64,000 bases of DNA, taken from Ancylobacter sp. SL191. Its GTDB lineage: Bacteria; Pseudomonadota; Alphaproteobacteria; Rhizobiales; Xanthobacteraceae. Below the pieces are notes generated by a model. The model saw nothing but the letters and a program-made list of their open reading frames with translations. It was not told the DNA's origin and did no database searches. The stretch covers positions 4,501,001-4,565,000 of the forward strand of contig NZ_CP113056.1 in the NCBI RefSeq assembly GCF_026625645.1. Reading direction: 5' to 3'. Shown piece after piece: positions 23,233-30,811 of the stretch (positions are counted from its first letter, which is position 1; each line of letters begins with the position of its first letter). Position numbers and translations under genes: made by a program.

Positions 23233-23754
23233 TCAGGCCAGCGAGCGATAGGCGCGGTCGAAATGGATGAGCGGTGGCTGCGCGCCGCCGAGGCGCACCG
23301 CGCGCACGGTGCCGAAGAACACGGTGTGGGTGTAGGCCTCGACGCTCTCGGCCAGCGTGCAGTCGATGCTGACCAGCGCGCCGTCGAGCGCCGGAGCGCC
23401 CGTGACCAGCGAGCGCCAGTCGGCCCCGGCGAATTTTGAAGCCCCGGCGAGGCCGTGCCGGCCGGCGAAACGATCGGCGACCGGGAGATTGGCTTCCGCC
23501 AGCACGTTCACGCAGAAGGCGCGGGAGCGGGCAATGGCGCGATGCGCATCGCCCTCGCGGTTGACGCAGACCAGCAGCGTCGGCGGGGCGATCGACACGC
23601 TGGCCACCGCCGTGGCGGTGAGCCCGCGCGCCTCCTCGCCCTGCCCGGCGGTGATGACCGTGACCGCGCTGGCGGTGAGGCCCATGGCGCGCTTGAACGC
23701 CTCGACCAGCGCCGGGTCGATCGGCTCCATCGGGGATATCGCCAGCGCGCCCAT
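23233..23754 (-). CDS. Flavin reductase, small component of a two-component monooxygenase
   Basis: A 173-residue HpaC/NtaB-type flavin reductase-like domain with the pattern MGLTASAVTVITAG, LTATAVASVSIAPPTLLVCVN, RSRAFCVNVLAEANLPVADRF and a C-terminal PLIHFDRAYRSL. Such proteins reduce FMN or FAD with NAD(P)H and hand the reduced flavin to an oxygenase; the partner here is probably the HpaB-type protein at 27081-28565. Its ATG overlaps the upstream amidase stop (TGATG), so translation is coupled. It lies 47 bp before nicX. Confidence 0.87.
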   Translation of the reverse strand: MGALAISPMEPIDPALVEAFKRAMGLTASAVTVITAGQGEEARGLTATAVASVSIAPPTLLVCVNREGDAHRAIARSRAFCVNVLAEANLPVADRFAGRHGLAGASKFAGADWRSLVTGAPALDGALVSIDCTLAESVEAYTHTVFFGTVRAVRLGGAQPPLIHFDRAYRSLA

Positions 23755-25031
23755 CACGCCCCCGCCTTCAGCGCGTCTTCGATGAAAGCGCCGAGCGCCA
23801 GCGTTTCCGCATCCGCGCCAATGCGCCCGACCACCTGCACGCCGACCGGCAGGCCGAGCGGGCCGACACCCGCGGGGACCGACAGCGTCGGCACATGCAG
23901 CAGCGTCCATGGCTTGTTGAACACCGGGTCGCCGGTGGCGGTGCCGCGCGGCGCCTCGCCGGGCGCGGCCGGGGTAATGAGGCCGTCGCAGCCGCCCAGC
24001 AGCTCCTCGACGATCGCCTCGCGCTGGCGGAGTACGGCAAGCGCGGCGTCGTACTCGGCCCGCGTCGCCCTGGAGAGCGTCTCGATGAAGCCCAGCGTGA
24101 TCGGCGAGATGCGCGCGCCCATCACGCGATGCTCATAAGCCAGCGTGCGCGGCGTCTCGAAGCCCATCACCGCGTCGAACAGGGCATAGAGCCGCTCGAA
24201 ATGGTCGGGAACCTCCAGCTCGCGCACCGTGCCGCCGGCCGCCTCGATGGCCGTCACGGTACGGGCGAGCGCGTCGCGGGTGGCGGGCTCGGCCTGCGCC
24301 CAGCGGGAGGTGCGGAACAGGCCGACCAGCGGCGCGCCGCCGGTCCGTCCCTGCGCCAGCGCCGGGCGCTCGGCCAGCGCCGCCACGGCGAAGGCGGCAT
24401 CGCGCACATCGCGGGTCACCAGCCCGAGATGGTCGAGCGTGTCGGAGAGCGGCTTGATGCCGGCTCGGTTCAGCGTGCCGAAGCTCGGCTTGTAGCCGAC
24501 CACGCCGCAATAGGAGGCCGGGCGCAGGATCGAGCCCGCCGTCTGCGTGCCGAAGGCGACCTGCACCATGCCCGCCGCCACCGCCGCGCAGGAACCGCTC
24601 GACGAGCCGCCGGGCGTGTGGGCAGGGTTGACCGGGTGGCGCGTCTTGCCGGGGCTCGACATGGCGAATTCGGTGGAGACGGTCTTGCCCATCACCACGC
24701 CGCCAAAGGCGCGGGTCAGCGCCACGGCGGGCGCGTCCCAGGCCGGTCGGTAGCCCTCATAGACCGCCGAGCCGTAGCCGGTCGGCATGTCCGCCGTGTC
24801 GATCACATCCTTGACGCCGAAGGTGACGCCGGCCAGCGGGCCAGCCGATGCGGCCTTGGCTTCCGCCAGCGCGCGCTCGCGGTCGAAAAAGGCGAAGGCC
24901 TGCACCTCGGGCTCGGCGGCCGTGATGCGATCCGCGAAGGCGGCGGCCACGGCTTCGGCCGTCACCTCACCCGCGCTCACACGACGTGCGGTCTCGCGGG
25001 CGGAGAGATCGGCGAGCGACATGTCGGTCAT
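23754..25031 (-). CDS. Amidase (amidase-signature family)
   Basis: A 425-residue amidase with the Ser-cisSer-Lys site. The lysine is in VTFGVKDVIDTAD (about residue 73), the cis-serine in the glycine/serine loop HTPGGSSSGSCAAVAAG, and the nucleophile in GTQTAGSILRPASYCG. It is of the GatA/AtzF type but stands alone. In this operon it could hydrolyse maleamate or a related amide released by ring opening; this is inferred from position, because the known NicF is of a different (isochorismatase-like) fold. Both ends overlap neighbours by one base (TGATG). Confidence 0.85.
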   Translation of the reverse strand: MTDMSLADLSARETARRVSAGEVTAEAVAAAFADRITAAEPEVQAFAFFDRERALAEAKAASAGPLAGVTFGVKDVIDTADMPTGYGSAVYEGYRPAWDAPAVALTRAFGGVVMGKTVSTEFAMSSPGKTRHPVNPAHTPGGSSSGSCAAVAAGMVQVAFGTQTAGSILRPASYCGVVGYKPSFGTLNRAGIKPLSDTLDHLGLVTRDVRDAAFAVAALAERPALAQGRTGGAPLVGLFRTSRWAQAEPATRDALARTVTAIEAAGGTVRELEVPDHFERLYALFDAVMGFETPRTLAYEHRVMGARISPITLGFIETLSRATRAEYDAALAVLRQREAIVEELLGGCDGLITPAAPGEAPRGTATGDPVFNKPWTLLHVPTLSVPAGVGPLGLPVGVQVVGRIGADAETLALGAFIEDALKAGA

Positions 25032-26491
25032 CAGGCAACTCCGGCGGAAAGGCGGGGCCGGGTGCGGAACCAGGGCCGCGCCCGCTCCAACTGCCCGGCG
25101 AGGCTGAACAGCAGGCCGTCCTGACCCAGCCCCGCGCCGAAGTGCACGCCGATGGGCAGGCCGCTGCCGGACATGCCGAGCGGCACGCTCATCGCCGGGC
25201 AGCCCGCGGCGTTGAAGGCGCAGGTGAAGGGCGCATGGGTCCAGAAGGCGTCGTAGAACGCATCGAGGCTCTTGCCCGCGCCCGCCAGCGTGCCAAGCGG
25301 CGGCGGCAGTTCGGCGGCGGTCGGCGAGAGCAGCACGTCATAGCGCGAGAAGAAGCGCCCGAGCGCGCGCGCCGTCTGGTGCAGCGTGTTGACCGCGCCG
25401 AGATAGGCGGTGGCCGGCAGAGCGCGCGCCTCGCGCACCCAGTCCGCGTTCACTGGCTCGATGGCGCCGAGCGGATCGGCGAGCCCCAGCGCACGGCCGC
25501 GCCCCTCCACCGCCGGGGCGACATTGACGCCGACGATGATGCGCCAGGCGGCTTTCAACGCATGGGCGTCATAGCCGGGCTCGCAGATCTCCACCGTATG
25601 GCCCAGCGCCTCGCACAGCCGCGCGGCGGCTTCCGCCACGCCGCGGCACTCGGGATCGACCGGCGTGCCGAGCGGCGAATCGGGGGTGAAGCCGATGCGC
25701 AGCGGGCGCGGATCGCGGGCGACCTGCGACAGGTAGCTTTCCTTGGGCACGGGCACGAAATAGGGGTCGCCCATGTCCGGCCCGGCGGTCGCGTCCAGCA
25801 GCGCGGCGTTGTCGCGCACGCTCCAGCTGGCAGCATGGGGGGTCGACATGCCAGCTATGGCCTCGACGACCACCGGGCCGAGGGGGTTGAGCATCCGGCT
25901 GGGCTTGAAGCCGAACAGCCCGCAATGCGAGGCCGGCAGCCGCGTGGAGCCGGCGCCGTCCGAGGTGTTGGCCATCGGCAGATAGCCCGCCGCCACCGCC
26001 GCCGTGGAGCCGCCGGAGGAGCCGCCGGGGCTGAGCCTCGTATCCCACGGGTTGCGCGAGGGGCCGAAGGCGTCGGGCTCGGTGGTGAAACTCAGCGCGA
26101 ATTCCGGCGTGTTGGATTTGGCGAGGATCACCAGACCCGCCGCCTTGTAGCGGGCGACCAGCGTGCCGTCGCGGGCCGAGACATTGTCGCGAAAAAGGTT
26201 GGAGCCGGTGGACAGCACCGTGCCCGCCATTTCGAAGCCGGTGTTCTTCAGGATGAAGGGCACGCCGGTGAACGGCCCGTCCGGCAACCCCTCGGCAACG
26301 GCCTGGCGCGCCAGATCGTCGAAACGATGCACCAGGGCATGGAGCGTCGGCTCATGCGCCTCGGCGCGGGACAGGGCGGCGTCGAGCAGTTCAGCGGGCT
26401 TCACCTCGCCGGCGCGCACCAGCTCGGCGAGGCCGATGGCGTCATAGTCCTCATAGTCGGCGAAGCCGGCATAGGTGGGCAGCGTGCTCAT
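25031..26491 (-). CDS. Amidase (NylA-like amidase-signature family)
   Basis: A 486-residue amidase. The catalytic lysine is in VPFILKNTGFEMAG, the serine loop is LSPGGSSGGSTAAVAAG, and the nucleophile is in SDGAGSTRLPASHCG. The phrase TVLSTGSNLFRDN and the overall length resemble 6-aminohexanoate cyclic-dimer hydrolase relatives. It is a second, clearly different amidase next to the one at 23754, so the two probably act on different amides. The start MSTLPTYAG overlaps the upstream NTF2-like stop by four bases. Confidence 0.85.
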   Translation of the reverse strand: MSTLPTYAGFADYEDYDAIGLAELVRAGEVKPAELLDAALSRAEAHEPTLHALVHRFDDLARQAVAEGLPDGPFTGVPFILKNTGFEMAGTVLSTGSNLFRDNVSARDGTLVARYKAAGLVILAKSNTPEFALSFTTEPDAFGPSRNPWDTRLSPGGSSGGSTAAVAAGYLPMANTSDGAGSTRLPASHCGLFGFKPSRMLNPLGPVVVEAIAGMSTPHAASWSVRDNAALLDATAGPDMGDPYFVPVPKESYLSQVARDPRPLRIGFTPDSPLGTPVDPECRGVAEAAARLCEALGHTVEICEPGYDAHALKAAWRIIVGVNVAPAVEGRGRALGLADPLGAIEPVNADWVREARALPATAYLGAVNTLHQTARALGRFFSRYDVLLSPTAAELPPPLGTLAGAGKSLDAFYDAFWTHAPFTCAFNAAGCPAMSVPLGMSGSGLPIGVHFGAGLGQDGLLFSLAGQLERARPWFRTRPRLSAGVA

Positions 26492-26964
26492 GCCGTCATC
26501 CCCACCCGTGCCCCGGCGCCGCTGATCTGCCGCTGGAATTCGGCGGGATCCCAATAATCGCGCGTGCCGGCGATGGCGCCGTCGGCGAGGTCGAACAGGT
26601 GTACGCCGCGCAGTTCCACCGGCAGGCCACGCGTCGGCGCGCCGCGCAGATCGACGCCGAGCCGGCCGGTCAGCGTGTAGACGACGGCGACGCGCGGGCC
26701 GGAATCGATCCGCTCGCGCACCTGCCAATGGGCCTCGGTGATGAAGCCGAAGAAGCGCTCCAGCCCCTCGCGCAGCGCCTCGCGGCCCTGACGGCGCGTG
26801 CCGTTATGGGCTTCCTCATGCCAGCCATCGCAGAGATAGAGGCCGCTCGCGGCCTCGGCATTGCCCCGGTTATAGGCGGCGTAGAACACGTCCACGACGT
26901 CGGGCGCGTCAGCGGCGCGCCCGGCAGCGGGGGCGGCCGGGCTTGGGGCCATGGACGGTGCCAT
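26488..26964 (-). CDS. NTF2/SnoaL-like protein
   Basis: A 158-residue protein. After an Ala/Pro-rich start it shows a cone-shaped NTF2-like domain: VVDVFYAAYNRGNAEAASGLY, REALREGLERFFGFI, WQVRERIDSGPRVAVVYTL and VHLFDLADGAI. These domains often bind small ligands or act as isomerases, hydratases or cyclases. Here it sits between the oxygenase and the amidases, so it may assist hydrolysis or isomerisation of the ring-opened product. GGAGG five bases before the ATG decides the start; a longer frame upstream has none. Confidence 0.75.
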   Translation of the reverse strand: MAPSMAPSPAAPAAGRAADAPDVVDVFYAAYNRGNAEAASGLYLCDGWHEEAHNGTRRQGREALREGLERFFGFITEAHWQVRERIDSGPRVAVVYTLTGRLGVDLRGAPTRGLPVELRGVHLFDLADGAIAGTRDYWDPAEFQRQISGAGARVGMTA

Positions 26965-27051
26965 GTCGGCCTCCGGTCGGTTCAAGCGAAGGGGATGCCG
27001 GACCCTCAGCGAGGGCCCGGCGACGCGCACGGGGGGCGGGCGCGACAGGGA

Positions 27052-27072
27052 GCCCGGCCCGTCAGGCCGGGC
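27052..27072. repeat. Intra-operon hairpin after the HpaB-type gene
   Basis: GCCCGGCC-CGTCA-GGCCGGGC is a perfect 8-bp stem nine bases after the monooxygenase stop, in the 116-bp gap before the NTF2-like gene. There is no T-run. It could stabilise the upstream mRNA or cause partial termination so that the oxygenase is made in excess. Confidence 0.65.
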
Positions 27073-27080
27073 GCACCCGA

Positions 27081-28565
27081 TCAGGGCATGCCGGCGAGCT
27101 TCTTCACCTGGCCGATGAAGGCGTCGCGCTTCACCTCATTATAGAGGCGCTCGCGCAGGCGCGGGGCGGGGCTGGCATTGACGTTCTCGAACAGGGCCAC
27201 GCGGCCGGCGAGCGAGGACGAGGTCATGTCCCAGATGAAGTTCATCAGCAGTTCCTTCACCTCGGCGCTGACGCCCTTGCCGGGCAGCAGGTCGTGGAGG
27301 TGATGGCCGATCTCCGGGTTGTCGAACGCCGCCTTGCCGAAGCGCATGACGAGACCCTGGCCGCACAGTTCCTGCAGCGTGTGGATGATGCGCGGATAGT
27401 GCTCGATCGAGTACAGACGGCCGGCGGTCAGCATGCCGACATCCGGCGCCATCACCTCGCCCTCGGTCGGCTTGGCCAGCGCCTCGGCGGCGGTCACGAA
27501 AGCGCGCAGCGTCTGGGCGTACTGGATGATCTCGCCGAGCATGCCCTGCACGGCCGGAATGTGCGAGGTGCCGAGAATGTCGAGCACCAGCTGGCCGGCG
27601 CCGACGAACAGCTCGGCCTTCACCGTGAGGCGGGTCAGCACGTGCCAGTGCGCGAAGACGCAGACCGGCCCGTAATAGGACATCGCCGTCGGGTCGCCGA
27701 GATTGAAGATACGGTCGGTCGGCACGAAGACGTTGTCGAAGATGATGAGCTGGTCGGCTTCCTCGCCGAGGCGCGCCACCGGATGGTCGAACGGGTCGGC
27801 GCCGGGATGGGAGACCATCTCGCGCGAGATCAGCTTGATGCCCTCGGCATTGATCGGCACCGAGGCCCAGATGCAGGCTTCCGCCGGGGTCTCGCGGATG
27901 CCGCCGAGATTGGTGAAGAAGATCTCGTTGGCCTGCGCCGAGATCGAGCCCACCGTCTTGGCGCCGGAGACGCGGATGCCGCCCTTCTCGACGCTCTTGA
28001 CCTTGAGCAGCGAGGCTTCCGCGCCCTTGGCGCTGGAGCGGTCGTTCTGCGGGCCGGTCAGGCTTTCCGAGGCGGTGAGGTTGGTGTCGCGGCCATAGGC
28101 GACATAGCGCTCGATGTTCTCCGCGAAATCGGGATTGCAGCCCTCGATCATCGACTTCTTCGACTTGAAGGTCGGCAGATAGGCCAGCAGGCCCACCGCG
28201 ATGGCAGGGGCGAGATCCGGCGGGCGGCCGAAGGTGCCGGCGGTCTTCAGGCTGGTGTACTCGATCATCTTGCGACGATCGGCGAGGTCTTCCTTGGTGC
28301 GCGGCACCTGCCAGGACCGGCTCGCCACCGCGCCGCTCTCGTCGATATAGGTCGTGGCGTCGGCGAATTCCGGCGTGAACTGGTCATCGAACATCGAGGC
28401 GATGAGGTCGACGCCGGCGGAGAGCGCCGGGTTGTCGAAGACGCGGGCGATGCGCTTGCCGCCGACCCACAAGGCGCGACCGTCATCGAGCGACTTCTTG
28501 AATTCCTCACCGGTCTTGAGCTTGTGGCCTACGGGCAGATCCCGCTTCGCCGTATGCGCGTTCAT
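27081..28565 (-). CDS. HpaB-type flavin-dependent monooxygenase (large component)
   Basis: A 494-residue member of the 4-hydroxyphenylacetate 3-hydroxylase (HpaB) family, an acyl-CoA-dehydrogenase-like fold that uses free FADH2 to hydroxylate an aromatic ring. Visible features are the N-terminal TGEEFKKSLDDGRALWVGG and the flavin-site motif TGPQNDRSSAK (PQNDRS at 172-177). A central block is QLIIFDNVFVPTDRIF, and the C-terminal half has ELCGQGLVMRFG. In this operon with NicX the likely substrate is a hydroxypyridine converted to 2,5-dihydroxypyridine or a derivative; that is inference. AGGAG lies upstream of the ATG. A hairpin separates it from the rest of the operon. Confidence 0.87.
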   Translation of the reverse strand: MNAHTAKRDLPVGHKLKTGEEFKKSLDDGRALWVGGKRIARVFDNPALSAGVDLIASMFDDQFTPEFADATTYIDESGAVASRSWQVPRTKEDLADRRKMIEYTSLKTAGTFGRPPDLAPAIAVGLLAYLPTFKSKKSMIEGCNPDFAENIERYVAYGRDTNLTASESLTGPQNDRSSAKGAEASLLKVKSVEKGGIRVSGAKTVGSISAQANEIFFTNLGGIRETPAEACIWASVPINAEGIKLISREMVSHPGADPFDHPVARLGEEADQLIIFDNVFVPTDRIFNLGDPTAMSYYGPVCVFAHWHVLTRLTVKAELFVGAGQLVLDILGTSHIPAVQGMLGEIIQYAQTLRAFVTAAEALAKPTEGEVMAPDVGMLTAGRLYSIEHYPRIIHTLQELCGQGLVMRFGKAAFDNPEIGHHLHDLLPGKGVSAEVKELLMNFIWDMTSSSLAGRVALFENVNASPAPRLRERLYNEVKRDAFIGQVKKLAGMP

Positions 28566-29058
28566 CGTCCGATCTCCTGTGGAAGGCCCGCCCCGGACGC
28601 TCTTCTTCATCCAACTCGTCGGCACATCGGCAACGCCGCAGACGGTAGGTCGAAACCTTGCGGTCGAAACCGTGGCCTGCGCCGCTTCTCGGGCTCGGGT
28701 GAGATGATCCAACCATTGATTGGCCGAAATGGTCAAGCCCCAAATCCAAGCCATCCCACGGCACAAAATTCGGGCATATACCGCCGAAACGAAAGATTAT
28801 TATGCAGAAAGCCTTCCGATTGGCGGATTCCGCGCGAATCTCCGTTCGGGAAGCACCAAAATTTCGATCAAAAATGATGCAGTCGCTGCGATGCAGCAGC
28901 GAAATCTCCCTGAGAACGTCGCGCCTCAACCGTTTCGCCGCTTGACCAAAAAAATTGGTTCTGGCTTTTTGGTTGAGGACGACGGACAGTTTCAGCGCGG
29001 TGGACTCGCCACCGCCGGAGAGGTCGGCATGCGCAGCGCCGGACAGGGAACCGACCGA
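28566..29058. promoter_or_regulatory. AT-rich 493-bp regulatory gap upstream of the HpaB-type operon
   Basis: No credible gene is present. The centre (about 28700-28990) is far more AT-rich than the flanks. TGGTCAAG at 28730-28737 and its reverse complement CTTGACCA at 28941-28948 form a distant inverted pair. The first copy is half of the near-palindrome TTGGCC-GAAAT-GGTCAA (28720-28736), and the second starts ACCAA-AAAAA-TTGGT (28945-28959). These look like operator sites for the promoter of the operon starting at 28565. I could not fix -35 and -10 boxes. Confidence 0.5.
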
Positions 29059-29517
29059 TCACTCGGCCGCGCGCTGGCACTCCAGCGCCGGCGCACCCTT
29101 CTCCGCATCGCAGGTCAGGTTGATCGCCGGCTCGCCCGCTCCGGCGCGCCGCTGCAAGCCTATCACGCTGCGGGTGGAGACGTCCGCCCCCGCATAGCCG
29201 CACCAGAGCGACTGGATCGGCATCCGGTCCTGCTGCGGGTTGAGCAGGAACACCTCGCCGGTGGCCGGTTTCGACCAGAGCCGGGCGTCGAGACGCTGGC
29301 CGGGCGCGACGGTGCCGATGTCGGCGGAGTACCAGTGGGCGATGGCGGCGGCGCAGGTGAGCGGCCGGTCGCTCGCATTGCGCACCTGGAAGGGCACGGC
29401 GACCAGCCCCTCCACCCCGCGCTCGACCACCAGCGCCTCCTCGGCACCGGCGTGCGGCATGGGCGAAAGCATCAATCCGGCCAGACCGACAGTTACGGCA
29501 AACGCAAATCGATACAT
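29059..29517 (-). CDS. Secreted protein of unknown function
   Basis: A 152-residue protein with a signal peptide (MYRFAFAVTVGLAGLMLSPM, cleavage after AGA near residue 25). The mature part has a beta-rich look (VPFQVRNASDRPLTCAAAIAHWY) with four cysteines in LTCAAA, LWCGYA, LTCDAE and ECQRA. It resembles small periplasmic domains of unknown function with two disulfides. It diverges from the BMP-type transporter gene across 94 bp and may be coregulated with it. GGAG lies ten bases before the ATG. Confidence 0.7.
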   Translation of the reverse strand: MYRFAFAVTVGLAGLMLSPMPHAGAEEALVVERGVEGLVAVPFQVRNASDRPLTCAAAIAHWYSADIGTVAPGQRLDARLWSKPATGEVFLLNPQQDRMPIQSLWCGYAGADVSTRSVIGLQRRAGAGEPAINLTCDAEKGAPALECQRAAE

Positions 29518-29611
29518 TTTACGTAATCTCCGACAAATCGACCTATCGATGATCGCAGAAACGTAGAAGTGCAACAGTAAAAATCAAATCATAACATAAA
29601 GAGGGCCTTCC

Positions 29612-30670
29612 ATGGGAAAGTTTACCATCAAACGTGCCGCCCTGACCATTCTGAGCCTGACGTCGATTGCGCTGATGTCGACGGCGATGACGCCGATGTC
29701 GCAGGCCGCCGAGCTGAAGTCCATCGCCATCCTCACCCCTGAGCCGGGCACGGATTATGGCTGGAACCAGCAGGGCGTGGACGCCGCCAAGGCCGCCGGC
29801 AAGGCGGCCGGCGTCGAGGTGCTGGTGGCCGAAAATCTCGGCTATGGCGATGTGCGCCCCACCCTGCGCGAAATGGCGCAGGACGGCGCGGGCCTGCTGA
29901 TCGCCCATGCCAGCGGCTACAACACCGCCGCCCCCGAAATCGGCGCCGAGATGAAGGTGCCGGTCGCCATCGTCGACCTGCCGGACGCGCGCAAGCCCGG
30001 AATGGTCGCCGACTACACAGCCAGCGGTCATGAGGGCGCGTATCTGGCCGGCCGCCTCGCCGCCAAGATGAGCAAGACCGGCACGGTCGGCATCGTGGTC
30101 TCCGGCGAGCCCCCGTCGTGGAACTCGCAGTCCTCCGCCTTCGCCGAGGGTGCCAAGGCCGAGAAGCCCGGCATCAATGTGCGCTACGCGGTGATCGGAC
30201 CGGCGGCCTATTCGGACGCCGCGGGCGGCAAGCGCGTCACCGAGGCGCTGATTGCGGCCGGCGCCGACATCATCTTCGGCCAGGGCAACGGCTCGAGCTT
30301 CGGCATGCTGCAGGCGGTCGAGACCAACAAGGCGACCAATGGCGGCAAGGTCTATTTCATCGACGTGATCGGCGACAAGACCGCCATCGACAAGGGCAAT
30401 CTGCTCTCCTCGGTGGTGTGGAACCTCACCCCGGTCTATGCGGCGATGATCGCCGACGTGAAGGCCGGCAAATACGGCTCGCACAACTACGACATCAACC
30501 TGAAGGACGGCTCGGTCACGCTGCTCAAGACCAAGCACATCCCGGATGATGTGTGGGCGCAGATCGAGGTGCTGAAGAAGGACATCATTGACGGCAAGAT
30601 CAAGGTGACCGCGCATTACGACGCCGACACCGTGCACAAGATGGTGTCGCAGCTCACCACCGCGCCGTGA
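29612..30670 (+). CDS. BMP-family ABC transporter substrate-binding protein
   Basis: A 352-residue periplasmic binding protein of the Med/BMP (PnrA-like) family. The signal peptide ends near PMSQAAELKS; there is no lipobox cysteine. The mature part shows the family blocks VLTPEPGTDYGWNQQG-like (seen as ILTPEPGTDYGWNQQGVD), EVLVAENLGYGD, FGQGNGSSFGMLQAVE and NLKDGSVTLL. Known relatives bind purine nucleosides. Here the gene heads an importer operon next to vitamin B6 and pyridine genes, so the ligand could be a B6 vitamer or another N-heterocycle. AAAGAGGG precedes the ATG. Confidence 0.88.
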   Translation: MGKFTIKRAALTILSLTSIALMSTAMTPMSQAAELKSIAILTPEPGTDYGWNQQGVDAAKAAGKAAGVEVLVAENLGYGDVRPTLREMAQDGAGLLIAHASGYNTAAPEIGAEMKVPVAIVDLPDARKPGMVADYTASGHEGAYLAGRLAAKMSKTGTVGIVVSGEPPSWNSQSSAFAEGAKAEKPGINVRYAVIGPAAYSDAAGGKRVTEALIAAGADIIFGQGNGSSFGMLQAVETNKATNGGKVYFIDVIGDKTAIDKGNLLSSVVWNLTPVYAAMIADVKAGKYGSHNYDINLKDGSVTLLKTKHIPDDVWAQIEVLKKDIIDGKIKVTAHYDADTVHKMVSQLTTAP

Positions 30671-30811
30671 GGCGTTGGCCACGGCCCGCCGTCGGGCCGG
30701 CCGTGGCCTCCCGCTCTCGCCCGTCGGAACGCCTGGCGACGCCTCTCGCCCGGCATTCCCCACCGATTTTTGCCCTGCTCCCTCCGGCGCCGGGACGACC
30801 AGCAGCAGATC

